DNA of 64,000 bases from Streptomyces stelliscabiei (GTDB lineage: Bacteria; Actinomycetota; Actinomycetes; Streptomycetales; Streptomycetaceae): the NCBI RefSeq assembly GCF_014873495.1, contig NZ_JADBGF010000001.1:4464001-4528000 (forward strand). The letters are read 5' to 3'. Under the pieces are notes generated by a model, which searched no databases, was not told the origin of the DNA, and was given only the letters and a program-made list of their open reading frames with translations. Of this stretch, positions 16,452-26,296 are shown in pieces (the stretch's first letter is position 1; each line of letters starts with the position of its first letter). The position numbers were made by a program, and so were the translations under genes.

Positions 16452-17912
16452 ATGGCATCGAGCGCCCCGTCCACGGCACCGTCGGCGCCGTCGCTCATAC
16501 CGGGGCCGGTCGCGGCTTCGCCCTCGCCGCGGGACCGGCGTCTCACCCTCCGGGGCCGGGAGCCGTACGTGCTCGCGGGCGTGTTGTTCGTGGCGTACGC
16601 GGCGGTGTCGGTGGGGCGGTACCGGCGGCTGGGGACCCGGTCGTACGACCTGGGCATCTACGAACAGACCGTGCGGGCCTACGCGCACCTCCAGGCGCCG
16701 ATCGTCGAGCTGAAGGGGCCGGGGTACAACGTCCTCGGGGATCACTTCAGCCCGGTCACGATGCTGCTCGCGCCGTTCTACCGGGCGTTCCCCTCGTCCA
16801 TGACGCTGCTGGTGGTGCAGGCGGCGCTGTTCGCGCTGTCGGCGGTGCCGGTGACGCGCGCGGCCACGCGGATGCTGGGGCGGGCGCGGGGGCTCGCCCT
16901 GGGGGTGGCCTACGGGCTGTCGTGGGGGCTGCAGAACGCCGTGGACTTCGACTTCCACGAGATCTGTTTCGCGGTTCCGCTGATCGCGTTCTCCCTGGAG
17001 GCGCTGCTCGCGCGGCGATGGCGTGCCGCGCTGCTCTGGGGACTCCCGCTGGTCCTGGTCAAGGAGGACCAGGGGCTGACCCTGGCGGTGCTCGCGGCCG
17101 TCGTCGCGCTGCGGGCCCGGCGGCACGGCGCGTCCCGCGTGGTGGCCTACGCCCTCGCGGTCTCGGCGTTCGGCGCGCTCGCCACACTGCTCGCCTTCAC
17201 CGTGCTCATCCCGGCCTTCAACACCGCCGGAGCCTCCGACTACCTCGCCAAGGTCGGCGGCGACGGCCCCCTCGACGGCCTGGACGTCAAGATCCGTACC
17301 GTCCTGTGGCTGGTGATCCCGACCAGCGGACTGCTCGCCCTGCGCTCCCCGGTCGTCCTCGCCGCCCTCCCCACCCTCGGCTGGCGGTTCGTCTCCTCCG
17401 ACCACAACTACTGGGGGACGGCCTGGCACTACAGCGCCGTCCTGATGCCGATGGTCTTCCTCGCGCTCGTCGACGCGATCCCCGGCGCCCGCCAGAGCCC
17501 GCGCCCGTGGCTGCGCTCGTACACGCTCCATCTGCCCGCCGCCGTCCTCGCGGCCTCCGTCGCGCTGACGACCTCACTGCCCGTGGGCACCCTGACCGAG
17601 GCCTCCGCCTATCGGGTCCCGCCCGAGGTCAGGGCCGTGGAGAAGCTGCTGGGCAGCATCCCGGACGGATCCACCGTCGAGTCCAACATCGGTCCCATCA
17701 GCCGGCTGACCTCCCGCTGTCGCGTCTTCTGGATCGGCCGGACCGGGGGCCTCGCGCCCGACTACATCGCCTTCAACAACAACTCGCACTGGGTGAGGGA
17801 CGTCCCCGCGTACGCCCGTCAGCTCCATCCGCGCGACACGTATGCGCTGCGGGGCGTCATCCAGGGGTACGTCCTGCTGAAACGCACGTCCCCCGAGCGG
17901 GCGTCCTCCTGA
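16452..17912 (+). CDS. DUF2079 polytopic membrane protein
   Basis: 486 residues with about nine to ten membrane helices from residue 40 on. The first extracytoplasmic loop carries the family signature (YDLGIYEQTVRAYAHLQAP, then NVLGDHFSPV), and DFDFHEICFAVPL follows later. DUF2079 proteins resemble GT-C glycosyltransferases, with acidic residues in the first loop, but no substrate is known. Single gene, divergent from mfd, and ended by a strong hairpin. Confidence 0.85.
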   Translation: MASSAPSTAPSAPSLIPGPVAASPSPRDRRLTLRGREPYVLAGVLFVAYAAVSVGRYRRLGTRSYDLGIYEQTVRAYAHLQAPIVELKGPGYNVLGDHFSPVTMLLAPFYRAFPSSMTLLVVQAALFALSAVPVTRAATRMLGRARGLALGVAYGLSWGLQNAVDFDFHEICFAVPLIAFSLEALLARRWRAALLWGLPLVLVKEDQGLTLAVLAAVVALRARRHGASRVVAYALAVSAFGALATLLAFTVLIPAFNTAGASDYLAKVGGDGPLDGLDVKIRTVLWLVIPTSGLLALRSPVVLAALPTLGWRFVSSDHNYWGTAWHYSAVLMPMVFLALVDAIPGARQSPRPWLRSYTLHLPAAVLAASVALTTSLPVGTLTEASAYRVPPEVRAVEKLLGSIPDGSTVESNIGPISRLTSRCRVFWIGRTGGLAPDYIAFNNNSHWVRDVPAYARQLHPRDTYALRGVIQGYVLLKRTSPERASS

Positions 17913-17933
17913 CGGCGCCCCCGGCAACGCGTG

Positions 17934-17975
17934 GAGCCCGGCGCCCGGAAGCCTCCGCCTCCGGGCGCCGGGCTC
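17934..17975. terminator. Bidirectional hairpin terminator
   Basis: Perfect 16-bp arms (17934-17949 and 17960-17975) enclose a 10-base loop. It sits between the convergent DUF2079 gene and the ABC permease gene and can stop both transcripts. Confidence 0.85.
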
Positions 17976-18018
17976 TCCCCCGGCTACCCCCGTGTCCCCG
18001 CTCCCCCGTGGCGGGTGG

Positions 18019-20598
18019 CTACTCGGTGGCGATCGCGTTCAGGACGTTCATGCGGCCTGCCCGGAACGCCGGCACCAGCGCGGCGAACAGGCCCACGAAG
18101 GCCGAGCCGATGAAGACCCCGATGATCGTCGGCCACGGGATGTCGAGGACCTTCAGGCCCTCCAGGGCGAGGAGCTGCTGGGCGGTGGCGCCCCAGCCCA
18201 TGCCCAGCCCCAGGCCGAGGAGCGCGCCGAAGAGGGCGATGACGACCGACTCCAGGCGGATCATGCGCCGCAGCTGGCGGCGGGAGAGGCCGATGGCGCG
18301 CATCAGGCCGATCTCACGGGTCCGCTCGACCACCGACAGGGCCAGCGTGTTCACGACTCCCAGGATCGCGACGATGATCGCCAGGGCGAGCAGGCCGTAG
18401 ATCATGTTCAGGAGCTGGTCGATCTGGCCCTTCAGGGCCTCCTTGTAGTCGGTCTGGTCGCGGACCTCGTACTGCGGGTAGTCGTGCAGCGCGGCCTTGA
18501 GGGACGTGTACGCGGCCGCGTCCTGGCCCTCCTTCGCCGAGGCGAAGAGCAGCTGGTCGAGGGGCATCCTGTCGGCCGGGACGTACTTCGCCATCGTGTC
18601 GATGGAGGTGTACATGGCCCCGGCGTCGATGACGACGTCGCTGCTGGTGATCGCGCGGACGGTCAGGTCGGCCGTGCGGCCGTCCTCGAAGGCGACGGCG
18701 ATCTTCGAGCCGAGCCGGATGCCGTGGTCCTCGGCGAACTTCTCGTGCACGGACATCGAGTCGGGCTTGTAGGCGTCCGGCAGCTTGCCCGCGACGACCT
18801 CGGTGGCGAGGTCGGTGGCGTAGCTCGGGTCGGCGGCGGTGATCGCCGTGTCCTTGAGCGTCTTGCCGTCGGGGGTGGTGAAGTCGGCCTGGGTCCACTT
18901 GTACTCGGTGAGGCTCTCGATGCCCTTCGCGGAGCGCGCCGCCTCGACGGCCTGCGGGGTGATCAGCTGGCCGGTGTCGGACTGGATGATGAAGTCGGTG
19001 CCGACGGTCTTGTCGAGCTGTTCCGTGGCCGAGGCGACCATGGAGGAGCCGACGACCGACAGGCAGGCGACCAGCGCGAGCCCGATCATCAGGGCGGCGC
19101 CGGTGGCCCCCGTACGGCGGGGGTTGCGCAGTGCGTTGCGCTCGGCCATCCGGCCGACCGGGCCGAAGGCCCGCAGGACGACCGCGCCCAGCACCCGCAC
19201 CACGGCGCCGGCGAGCAGCGGGCCGATGACCACGAAGCCGACGAGGGACAGGACGACCCCGCCGCCCAGCCACATGGACCCCTCGCTCGCCTTGGCGGCG
19301 GTGGACGCCAGGTACAGGCAGTACCCGCCGGCGCCGGTCAGCAGGAGGCCGATCACGGCCCGGACGATGCCGGCCTTGGCGTCCAGCGGGGCGCCGGCGT
19401 CGCGCAGGGCGGCCATCGGGGAGACCTTGCCGGCGCGCCGGGCGGGCACGTAGGCGGCGAGGACGGTGACGACGATGCCCAGGAGCAGACCGACCGCCGG
19501 GGTCGTCCAGGCGATGGTGAGGTCGTCGGTGGACAGGTTCATCCCGGTGGCGCTCATCAGCTTCATCAGACCGATGGCGAGGCCGACTCCGCCGGCGACA
19601 CCGAGGATCGAGCCGAAGACGCCGAGGAGCAGCGCCTCGACGAGGACCGACCGGTTGACCTGGCCGCGGCTGGAGCCGATGGCCCGCATCAGGCCGATCT
19701 CGCGGGTCCGCTGGGCGACCAGCATCGAGAAGGTGTTGATGATCAGGAAGATGCCGACGAGGAAGGCGATCCCGGCGAAGCCGAGCATCGCGTACTTCAT
19801 GACGCCCATGAACTCGCCGACGTCCTTGGCGTTGGCGTCCGCGACCTCCTTGGCGGTCTGCACCTTGTAGGCGCCGCCCAGTTCGGCGGAGACGTTCTTC
19901 TTCACCTGGGCGTCCGTGAAGCCGCCGGCGGCGGTGACGTTGACGTTGGTGTACACGCCCGTCTCGCCGACGAGGGTCTTCTGGGCGGTGGCGGTGTCGA
20001 GGTAGAAGATCGCGGCGCCCGGGTTGGTGACCTGGAAGTCGGCGATGCCGGAGACCTTCGCCTCGTGCGTGCCGACGGCGCTGATCACGCCGATCTCGTC
20101 GCCGAGCTTCAGGCCGTGCTTGTCGGCGGTGTCCGCGTCGACCATGATCTGGTCGGGGCCGCGCGGCGCGCTGCCGGAGGAGATCTTCATCGTGCGGGCG
20201 TCGTTGGCGTTCCAGTTGCCGACGATGGTCGGGGCGCCGCTGGTGGGCGAGAGGCTGTCCTTGTCGGCGTCGACGACCGTCACCGAGGTCGAGAAGACCG
20301 TCCCCTCGGCCGACTTCACGCCGTCCGCGCCACCCACCTTGTCGACGACGGAGGCGGGCATGACCGGCGGCTTGCCGGTGTCGGACTGTGTCTCACCGCT
20401 GTCCGAGGCGCCCTTGGCGCTGACCGTGACGTCGGAGGAGGTGGCCGCGAACAGCTTGTCGAACGTGGTGCCCATCGTGTCGGTGAAGACCAGGGTCCCC
20501 GTCACGAACGCCACCGACAGCATGACCGCGATGGCGGAGAGCGCCATCCGCCCCTTGTGCGCGAAGAAGTTGCGCATCGAGGTCTTCATGACGGTCAT
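18019..20598 (-). CDS. ABC transporter permease, MacB/FtsX type
   Basis: An 859-residue membrane subunit. An N-terminal helix and a large periplasmic-core-like domain (about 40-240) come first. Then there is an FtsX block of three helices (about 270-410), a pair of helices, a second extracytoplasmic domain, and a second FtsX block near the C-terminus. Both FtsX blocks contain the hallmark RTREIGLMRAIG, consistent with a duplicated permease working with one ATPase. Such systems export lipoproteins, peptides or drugs, or transmit force to envelope enzymes; the substrate is unknown. The start overlaps the ATPase stop by four bases (ATGA). Confidence 0.92.
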   Translation of the reverse strand: MTVMKTSMRNFFAHKGRMALSAIAVMLSVAFVTGTLVFTDTMGTTFDKLFAATSSDVTVSAKGASDSGETQSDTGKPPVMPASVVDKVGGADGVKSAEGTVFSTSVTVVDADKDSLSPTSGAPTIVGNWNANDARTMKISSGSAPRGPDQIMVDADTADKHGLKLGDEIGVISAVGTHEAKVSGIADFQVTNPGAAIFYLDTATAQKTLVGETGVYTNVNVTAAGGFTDAQVKKNVSAELGGAYKVQTAKEVADANAKDVGEFMGVMKYAMLGFAGIAFLVGIFLIINTFSMLVAQRTREIGLMRAIGSSRGQVNRSVLVEALLLGVFGSILGVAGGVGLAIGLMKLMSATGMNLSTDDLTIAWTTPAVGLLLGIVVTVLAAYVPARRAGKVSPMAALRDAGAPLDAKAGIVRAVIGLLLTGAGGYCLYLASTAAKASEGSMWLGGGVVLSLVGFVVIGPLLAGAVVRVLGAVVLRAFGPVGRMAERNALRNPRRTGATGAALMIGLALVACLSVVGSSMVASATEQLDKTVGTDFIIQSDTGQLITPQAVEAARSAKGIESLTEYKWTQADFTTPDGKTLKDTAITAADPSYATDLATEVVAGKLPDAYKPDSMSVHEKFAEDHGIRLGSKIAVAFEDGRTADLTVRAITSSDVVIDAGAMYTSIDTMAKYVPADRMPLDQLLFASAKEGQDAAAYTSLKAALHDYPQYEVRDQTDYKEALKGQIDQLLNMIYGLLALAIIVAILGVVNTLALSVVERTREIGLMRAIGLSRRQLRRMIRLESVVIALFGALLGLGLGMGWGATAQQLLALEGLKVLDIPWPTIIGVFIGSAFVGLFAALVPAFRAGRMNVLNAIATE

Positions 20599-21383
20599 GA
20601 CGTACGCCCCCGGGCGTCGAAGTCCTTCATGCGGTCCAGCACGGTGTCGGCGGTCGGCTTGAACATCTCGTCGACGATGCGGCCGTCCGCCAGGTACAGC
20701 ACCCGGTCCGCGTAGGAGGCGGCCACCGGGTCGTGCGTGACCATGACGATGGTCTGGCCCAGCTCGTCGACCGACGTGCGCAGGAAGCTGAGGACCTCGG
20801 CGCCGGCCCGCGAGTCCAGGTTGCCGGTCGGCTCGTCACCGAAGATGATCTCCGGCCGGGCGGCCAGCGCCCGGGCCACGGCGACGCGCTGCTGCTGTCC
20901 GCCCGAGAGCTGGCTGGGCCGGTGCTTGAGCCGGTCGCCCAGGCCGACGGTGTCGACGACCCGCGCCAGCCACTCCTTGTTCGGCTTGCGCCCCGCGATG
21001 TCCATCGGGAGCGTGATGTTCTCTATCGCGTTCAGCGTGGGCAGCAGGTTGAACGCCTGGAAGATGAATCCGATGCGGTCCCGGCGCAGCTGCGTGAGCT
21101 TCTTGTCCTTGAGGCCGGTGATCTCGGTGTCGTCGAGGTAGATCTGACCCGACGTCACGGTGTCGAGTCCGGCGAGGCAGTGCATGAGGGTGGACTTGCC
21201 GGACCCCGAGGGGCCCATGATCGCGGTGTACTGTCCCCGCGCGATGTCCACGTCCACATGGTCGAGGGCGACGACACGGGTCTCACCGGACCCGTACGCC
21301 TTCACGACCTGCCGCGCCCGCGCGGCAACGGCCGTAGTCCCTCCAGTACCCCCGTGCCTGGTGATGGTCACAGCCGATGTCAC
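20595..21383 (-). CDS. ABC transporter ATPase, LolD/MacB type
   Basis: 262 residues. Walker A is GPSGSGKST (57-65), the Q-loop sits in FIFQAFNLLPTL, the signature is LSGGQQQRVAVARAL, Walker B plus catalytic Glu is IFGDEPTGNLD, and the switch His is in MVTHDP. It powers the downstream duplicated FtsX permease, to which it is translationally coupled. The GTG at 21383 follows AGGAG by about seven bases. Confidence 0.95.
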   Translation of the reverse strand: MTSAVTITRHGGTGGTTAVAARARQVVKAYGSGETRVVALDHVDVDIARGQYTAIMGPSGSGKSTLMHCLAGLDTVTSGQIYLDDTEITGLKDKKLTQLRRDRIGFIFQAFNLLPTLNAIENITLPMDIAGRKPNKEWLARVVDTVGLGDRLKHRPSQLSGGQQQRVAVARALAARPEIIFGDEPTGNLDSRAGAEVLSFLRTSVDELGQTIVMVTHDPVAASYADRVLYLADGRIVDEMFKPTADTVLDRMKDFDARGRTS

Positions 21384-21825
21384 GGTATGTCTCCTAAGTC
21401 GGGCAGCGGATGGTTCCGTTGCTCAGTGGACGAGCCGTACGAAGCGAGGTGCCCAGCCGTACGCGGTGCGGTGCTGCTGTGCTGTGGCGCTGTGCTGCTG
21501 AGTCTGGTCCCCGGAGGGGGCCCGGCGCGCTGGTGCCCAGCGCAGTCTTCTGCTGGGGAAAACCCCACCCCCGCCGGTCCGGTACACCGCCCCCCAGCGG
21601 CGTAAAGCCAGGTTAAATACGGCAGGCCCCCCGTCTCGTCCTCCGTCGGTACGACCCCGCCCCCGGCCGTAGTGCGGAGATACCCCTAAGGGATGTCGCC
21701 CCCCGGGAGGAGACGGCCTCGGGGTCGGCCTCCGCCCCGGGGTGCGACCAGGCTGCACCCTGCCGTGGCGTGAGGGTCAATGGCATGGTGGTCGGCGGCA
21801 GATAGGTGCAAGGGGAAGGCATTTG
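21384..21825. other. 442-bp divergent intergenic region
   Basis: It separates the ABC operon (minus) and the MFS gene (plus) and must contain both promoters. I see no convincing gene; frames here lack codon bias or a ribosome binding site. The last 15 bases hold the AAGGGGAAGG ribosome binding site of the MFS gene. Confidence 0.6.
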
Positions 21826-23712
21826 GTGGACGAGAATCCGGTGGGCGGGAATCCGGTGGGCGGGAATCCGGCGGGCGGCGACTCTCCTGGCGGCGATGGG
21901 GTGGGCAGGAAGCCTTCGGGCGGCGACCGGATGGACGACGGCCCGGCGGGAGACCACCCGACGGACGGCGATCCGGCGGGAGACCACCCGACGGACGACG
22001 TTCCCCCTGGCGGCGCCCCCTTGGGCGGCAACCCTTTGGGCGGCCATCCCTTGGGCGGCACCCCCTTGAACGCCGTACAACCGGACGCCGTCAAGACAGA
22101 CGCCGTACAAGCAGACGCCGTACGACCGGACGCCGTACGACTCGACGCCCTTCGACCGGACGCCGCGGAACTCGACGCCGCCCGACCCGCGATACCCGAC
22201 CCGTCCGGGCGGCACGATTCGTCCGGGAGGCACACCGGATCCGGCAGACGAAGAGCCGTGACCGCCGCCCTGATGCTGGCCATGGGTCTGGCGGCGCTGG
22301 ACTCCACGATCGTCTCGACCGCCGTCCCGCAGATCGTCGCCGACCTCGGCGGCTTCTCCGTCTTCTCCTGGCTGTTCTCCGGCTATCTGCTCGCCGTCAC
22401 CGTCACCCTTCCCGTCTACGGCAAGCTCTCCGACACCTTCGGCCGCAAACCGGTGCTCGTCGTGGGCGCGGCCTTGTTCCTGCTGGGCTCCCTGCTCTGC
22501 GCGCTGGCCTGGAACATGGGCTCCCTGATCGCCTTCCGTATCGTCCAGGGCCTGGGCGGTGGGGCCCTTCAGGGCACGGTCCAGACGCTGGCGGCCGACC
22601 TGTACCCCCTGGAGGAGCGACCCAAGATCCAGGCCAAGCTGTCCACGGTGTGGGCGGTGTCGGCGGTCGCGGGCCCCGGAGTGGGCGGTGTCCTGGCCGC
22701 GTACGCGGACTGGCGCTGGATCTTCCTCATCAACCTCCCGCTCGGCGCGGTGGCGTTGTGGCTGCTCGTCCGTCATCTGCACGAGCCCCGGCGGGAGTCG
22801 ACGGGCCGGCCCCGGGTGGACTGGGCGGGCGCCCTGACCGTCTTCGCGGGCGGCGGGGCCCTGCTGCTGGCCCTGGTGCAGGGCGGGGTGGCCTGGGACT
22901 GGCTCTCGCCGCCCTCGGTCACCCTGCTGGGCACGGGAGTCGCCCTGATCGCCCTGCTGGTGCTGATCGAGCGCCGGGCGGCCGAACCGATCATCCCCGG
23001 CTGGGTGTGGCGCCGCCGCACGATCGCGGCGGTGAACCTGGCCCTGGGCGCGCTCGGTCTGCTGATGGTCGCGCCGACCGTGTTCCTCGCGACCTACGCG
23101 CAGTCGGTGCTGGGCCTGGCACCGGTGGCCGCCGGGTTCGTGGTCTCCGTCTGGACGCTGAGCTGGCCCGTGTCCGCGGCCCTCAGCCAGCACGTCTACC
23201 GCCGGATCGGCTTCCGGAACACCGCGATGCTCGGTATCGCCGCGGCCGCGGCCCTCCTCTTCGCCTTCCCCTTCCTCCCCTACCCGGGCGAGGCCTGGCA
23301 GCCGATGCTGCTGATGCTGCTCCTGGGCGCCGCGCTGGGCCTCTTCCAGCTCCCCCTGATCATCGGCGTCCAGTCGACGGTGGCCTGGGAGGAGCGCGGC
23401 ACGGCCACCGCGTCGATCCTCTTCTGCCGCCAGACCGGCCAGACCCTGGGCGCGGCGGCCTTCGGCGCGGTGGCGAACGGGGTGCTGGCCTCCCGGCTCG
23501 GCGGCGCGGGAGACCTCGACAGCGTCACCCGGTCCCTCGACGCCGGCACGGCCGCGGAGCCGGTCCGCCGCGCGGTCGCGGACGCGGTCCACGCCGTCTA
23601 CCTCGGCGCGGCGTGCGCGGCGACGGTGGCGTTCCTGGTGCTGCTGGTCGTGGCACCGCGCAGGTTCCCGGTACTCGCCCCCAGCACTCCTGACCCTCGT
23701 TCAAAAATCTGA
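21826..23712 (+). CDS. MFS drug/H+ antiporter (DHA2, 14 helices) with long repeat-rich N-terminal tail
   Basis: 628 residues. From about residue 146 it is a standard DHA2 multidrug efflux protein: LDSTIVSTAVPQI in helix 1, the motif A region YGKLSDTFGRKPVLVVG, RIVQGLGGGALQG, and about 14 helices. The first ~145 residues are hydrophilic and built of short repeats: GGNP-like units, GDHPTDGDPA units, then eight pentapeptides (DAVRP-like). I chose GTG at 21826 because AAGGGGAAGG precedes it with six-base spacing. An internal start near the first helix has no better ribosome binding site. The tail would be cytoplasmic. Confidence 0.88.
   Translation: MDENPVGGNPVGGNPAGGDSPGGDGVGRKPSGGDRMDDGPAGDHPTDGDPAGDHPTDDVPPGGAPLGGNPLGGHPLGGTPLNAVQPDAVKTDAVQADAVRPDAVRLDALRPDAAELDAARPAIPDPSGRHDSSGRHTGSGRRRAVTAALMLAMGLAALDSTIVSTAVPQIVADLGGFSVFSWLFSGYLLAVTVTLPVYGKLSDTFGRKPVLVVGAALFLLGSLLCALAWNMGSLIAFRIVQGLGGGALQGTVQTLAADLYPLEERPKIQAKLSTVWAVSAVAGPGVGGVLAAYADWRWIFLINLPLGAVALWLLVRHLHEPRRESTGRPRVDWAGALTVFAGGGALLLALVQGGVAWDWLSPPSVTLLGTGVALIALLVLIERRAAEPIIPGWVWRRRTIAAVNLALGALGLLMVAPTVFLATYAQSVLGLAPVAAGFVVSVWTLSWPVSAALSQHVYRRIGFRNTAMLGIAAAAALLFAFPFLPYPGEAWQPMLLMLLLGAALGLFQLPLIIGVQSTVAWEERGTATASILFCRQTGQTLGAAAFGAVANGVLASRLGGAGDLDSVTRSLDAGTAAEPVRRAVADAVHAVYLGAACAATVAFLVLLVVAPRRFPVLAPSTPDPRSKI
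22069..22188 (+). repeat. Eight 15-bp coding repeats (pentapeptide D-A-V-x-x)
   Basis: Inside the MFS gene, eight consecutive 15-base units encode NAVQP, DAVKT, DAVQA, DAVRP, DAVRL, DALRP, DAAEL and DAARP. The units have diverged but keep the D-A core. Longer GG(N/H/T)PL repeats lie just before. Confidence 0.85.
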
Positions 23713-23882
23713 GTTAATCCGGGTAACACCCCAGGTCAGCGTGAGATACGTCAAGTAAGCGCATACCGACCGATCAGTTTGTCGAAAAGCTCGCACACCG
23801 CCGCACCCACGAGTAGCGTTCACGCCCGCCCCCCGCTCCCTGCGGTCCGCACCGGACCCGAGCCGCGCAAGGAGACAAAGGG

Positions 23883-24353
23883 ATGACCGACGCTTTCTCG
23901 TCACCCCCGCACCAGCCCCCGCACCGACCGCCTCACCGACCGCCGTACCCGCAGCACACCTCGTCCCCCTCCTACCAGACCTATCCCTGGGTCCCCCAGG
24001 AACCGGTCACGGTCCCGGCCCCCCGGTCCGCCCGCACGCCCTCCTCCCTCGGTCACCACAGCGACCTGCGGGTGCTGCGCAGCGCGTACCGCTGGCAGCG
24101 GCGGGTGGCGACGCTGGCCGCGCTGGGGTACTTCGTGCTGTTCCTCGTCCTGTCGGCGTTCGCCCCGTCGTTCATGACCAGCGAGGTCAGCGGCGGACTG
24201 TCCACGGGCCTGCTGCTCGGCCTGCTCCAGGTCCCGGTGACCTGCCTGGCCATCTGGCTGTACGAGCACACCGCGCGCCACCGGGTCGATCCGCTGGCCG
24301 ACCGCATCCGCGACCTGGCGGCCGTGGACGCGCGGCGGGGGGCCACCCGATGA
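23883..24353 (+). CDS. DUF485 membrane protein, partner of the symporter
   Basis: 156 residues. The first ~60 are a Pro/His/Tyr-rich cytoplasmic stretch; then come two membrane helices (about 78-96 and 108-128) of the DUF485 family. DUF485 (YjcH-like) genes typically precede acetate-type sodium:solute symporters, as here: the stop overlaps the symporter ATG by four bases. It likely forms or stabilises a complex with that transporter. AAGGAGACAAAGGG precedes the ATG. Confidence 0.88.
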   Translation: MTDAFSSPPHQPPHRPPHRPPYPQHTSSPSYQTYPWVPQEPVTVPAPRSARTPSSLGHHSDLRVLRSAYRWQRRVATLAALGYFVLFLVLSAFAPSFMTSEVSGGLSTGLLLGLLQVPVTCLAIWLYEHTARHRVDPLADRIRDLAAVDARRGATR

Positions 24354-26008
24354 CCTCCCCCACCCCCCTGACCACCGCCGCGGGCGGCCTCGCCGAGTTC
24401 AGCGGGTCGGCCCGGGCGATGTCGCTCGTCGGATTCACGGCGGTCGCCACGATCACCCTGCTGCTGTGCGTGATGACGGGCCCGGACCGGGACGACCTCG
24501 ACGAGTTCTACACCGGCTACAGCGCCCTCTCCCCCATGCGCAACGGCCTCGCCATCGCGGGCGACTACATCTCGGCGGCGACGGTGCTGGGCACCGGCGG
24601 AGTCATCGCCCTGTTCGGCTACGACGGCGTCGTCCTCGCCCTCAGCACGGCCCTGTCCCTGATGCTGCTGATGTTCCTGCTGGCCGAACCCCTGCGCAAC
24701 GCGGGCCGGTTCACCATGGGCGACGCGCTGGCCCGGCGGATGCCCGGCCGGTCCGTACGCATCGTCGCCTGTGTCGTCACCATCGCCGCGCTGATGCCGA
24801 TGATGCTGGTCCAGCTGGCCGGCACCGGCGACCTGCTGGCCTTCGTCCTCGGCTTCTCCAGCGAGAGCCTCAAGACCGGCGTCGTGGTGATCGTCGGCGC
24901 GCTGATGATCGGCTACGCGGCGATCGGCGGCATGAAGGGCACCGCCCTCATCCAGATCATCAAGATCGTGATGCTGCTCGGCTCCGGCGCGCTGGTCGCC
25001 GTACTGATCCTGAACAAGTTCGACTGGGACCCCGGCCTGCTGCTCGGCACGGCGGCCGAACGCAGCGGCATCGGCACCGGCTACCTCCACTCGGGACTGC
25101 AGTTCTCGAGCGGCCCGCACCCCGAACTCGACATGATCAGCGCCCAGTTGACGGTCGTCCTCGGCGGCGCCTGCCTCCCCCACGTCACCATGCGCATGTA
25201 CACGGCGAACAGCGCCCGTCAGGTCCGCCGCTCGCTGTCCTGGGCGGTCCCCTCCGTCGCCCTCTTCGTCCTGATCATCTCGGTGATCGGCTTCGGCGCG
25301 ACGGCCCTGATCGGCCGCGAGGTGATCGCGGCGGCCGACCCGCAGGGCAACACGGCCTACCTGCTGGGCTCGATGGCGGCCTTCGGCACCGAGGTGTCCA
25401 CGGCGGAGACCCTGCTCTTCACCACGGTCACCACGGCGGTCTTCCTGACCCTCCTCGCCTCCGTGGCCGGCATGATCCTCGCCTGCGCCAACTCCCTCGC
25501 CCACGACGTCTTCGCGGCCCGCGCCGCCGGGCCCCTCAGCCAGCGCCGCGAGATGACCGTCGCCCGGCTCTCGGCCTGTGCGGTCGGCACCGCCGCGATC
25601 GTCCTGGCCACGATGGTCCAGCACCGCAACCTCCAGCCCCTGGTCACCCTCTCCTTCTGCCTGGGCGCCTCCGCCATCGCCCCCGCCCTCGTCTACGGCC
25701 TCTTCTGGCGCCGCTACACCCGTACGGGCCTGATGTGCACCCTCGTCGGCGGCAGCCTCTCCGTCCTGATCCTCATGACCGGCACCAACCTCGTCTCCGG
25801 CTCCCCCTACGCCGCCTTCCCCCGCGCGGACTTCAACTGGTTCCCCTTCACCACCACCGGCCTCGTCTCCATCCCCCTGGGCTTCCTGGCGGGCTGGCTG
25901 GGCACACTCGCCTCCGGCCGGACCCGGGCCGCGGAGCAGCGTCGGCAGTACGAGGCGGTGGAGGGCCGGATCCTGGCGGGCGCGACGAGGGGGGCGGACC
26001 AGGGGTGA
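24350..26008 (+). CDS. Sodium:solute symporter family protein (acetate/monocarboxylate type)
   Basis: 552 residues with about 13 membrane helices. The segment EFYTGYSALSPMRNGLAIAGDYISAAT is the SSF signature region of ActP/MctC-like transporters, and GGMKGTALIQIIKIVML is the helix-5 block. It should import a short carboxylate such as acetate or pyruvate with Na+ or H+. It is the second gene of an operon with DUF485. Transcription likely ends at the REP element that follows. Confidence 0.92.
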   Translation: MTSPTPLTTAAGGLAEFSGSARAMSLVGFTAVATITLLLCVMTGPDRDDLDEFYTGYSALSPMRNGLAIAGDYISAATVLGTGGVIALFGYDGVVLALSTALSLMLLMFLLAEPLRNAGRFTMGDALARRMPGRSVRIVACVVTIAALMPMMLVQLAGTGDLLAFVLGFSSESLKTGVVVIVGALMIGYAAIGGMKGTALIQIIKIVMLLGSGALVAVLILNKFDWDPGLLLGTAAERSGIGTGYLHSGLQFSSGPHPELDMISAQLTVVLGGACLPHVTMRMYTANSARQVRRSLSWAVPSVALFVLIISVIGFGATALIGREVIAAADPQGNTAYLLGSMAAFGTEVSTAETLLFTTVTTAVFLTLLASVAGMILACANSLAHDVFAARAAGPLSQRREMTVARLSACAVGTAAIVLATMVQHRNLQPLVTLSFCLGASAIAPALVYGLFWRRYTRTGLMCTLVGGSLSVLILMTGTNLVSGSPYAAFPRADFNWFPFTTTGLVSIPLGFLAGWLGTLASGRTRAAEQRRQYEAVEGRILAGATRGADQG

Positions 26009-26088
26009 GGGAAGGCGCCCAGTGACTCGGGGGTACGGGGCGGGTGGCGGGTGCGGGCTGGTGGCGGGTGCGGGTCCGGTGGGGCTTC

Positions 26089-26200
26089 TCGCGCGGTTCC
26101 CCGCGCCCTGAAAGACCAGGCTCTGCGGGCCTGGCAGGCGGCGGGGGCGAAAAGCCCGGGGCGCGGCCCCGGCTGCTCAGGGGCGCGGGGAACCGCGCGA
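26089..26200. repeat. REP-like palindromic element, copy A
   Basis: Inverted arms of 20 bases (26089-26108 and 26181-26200, core GGCGCGGGGAACCGCGCGA) enclose two smaller stems, one of which is CCAGGC/GCCTGG at 26116-26134. It lies between two convergent genes. The same core recurs at 39.7 and 44.7 kb. Confidence 0.85.
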
Positions 26201-26296
26201 CCAGCCCCCACTCACCCTCACACGAAAAGCCCACCCGAGATCGCGCCACGGACGCGCCACGGACGCGCCACGCACACCTGGAGGGCCCGGCCGCCC

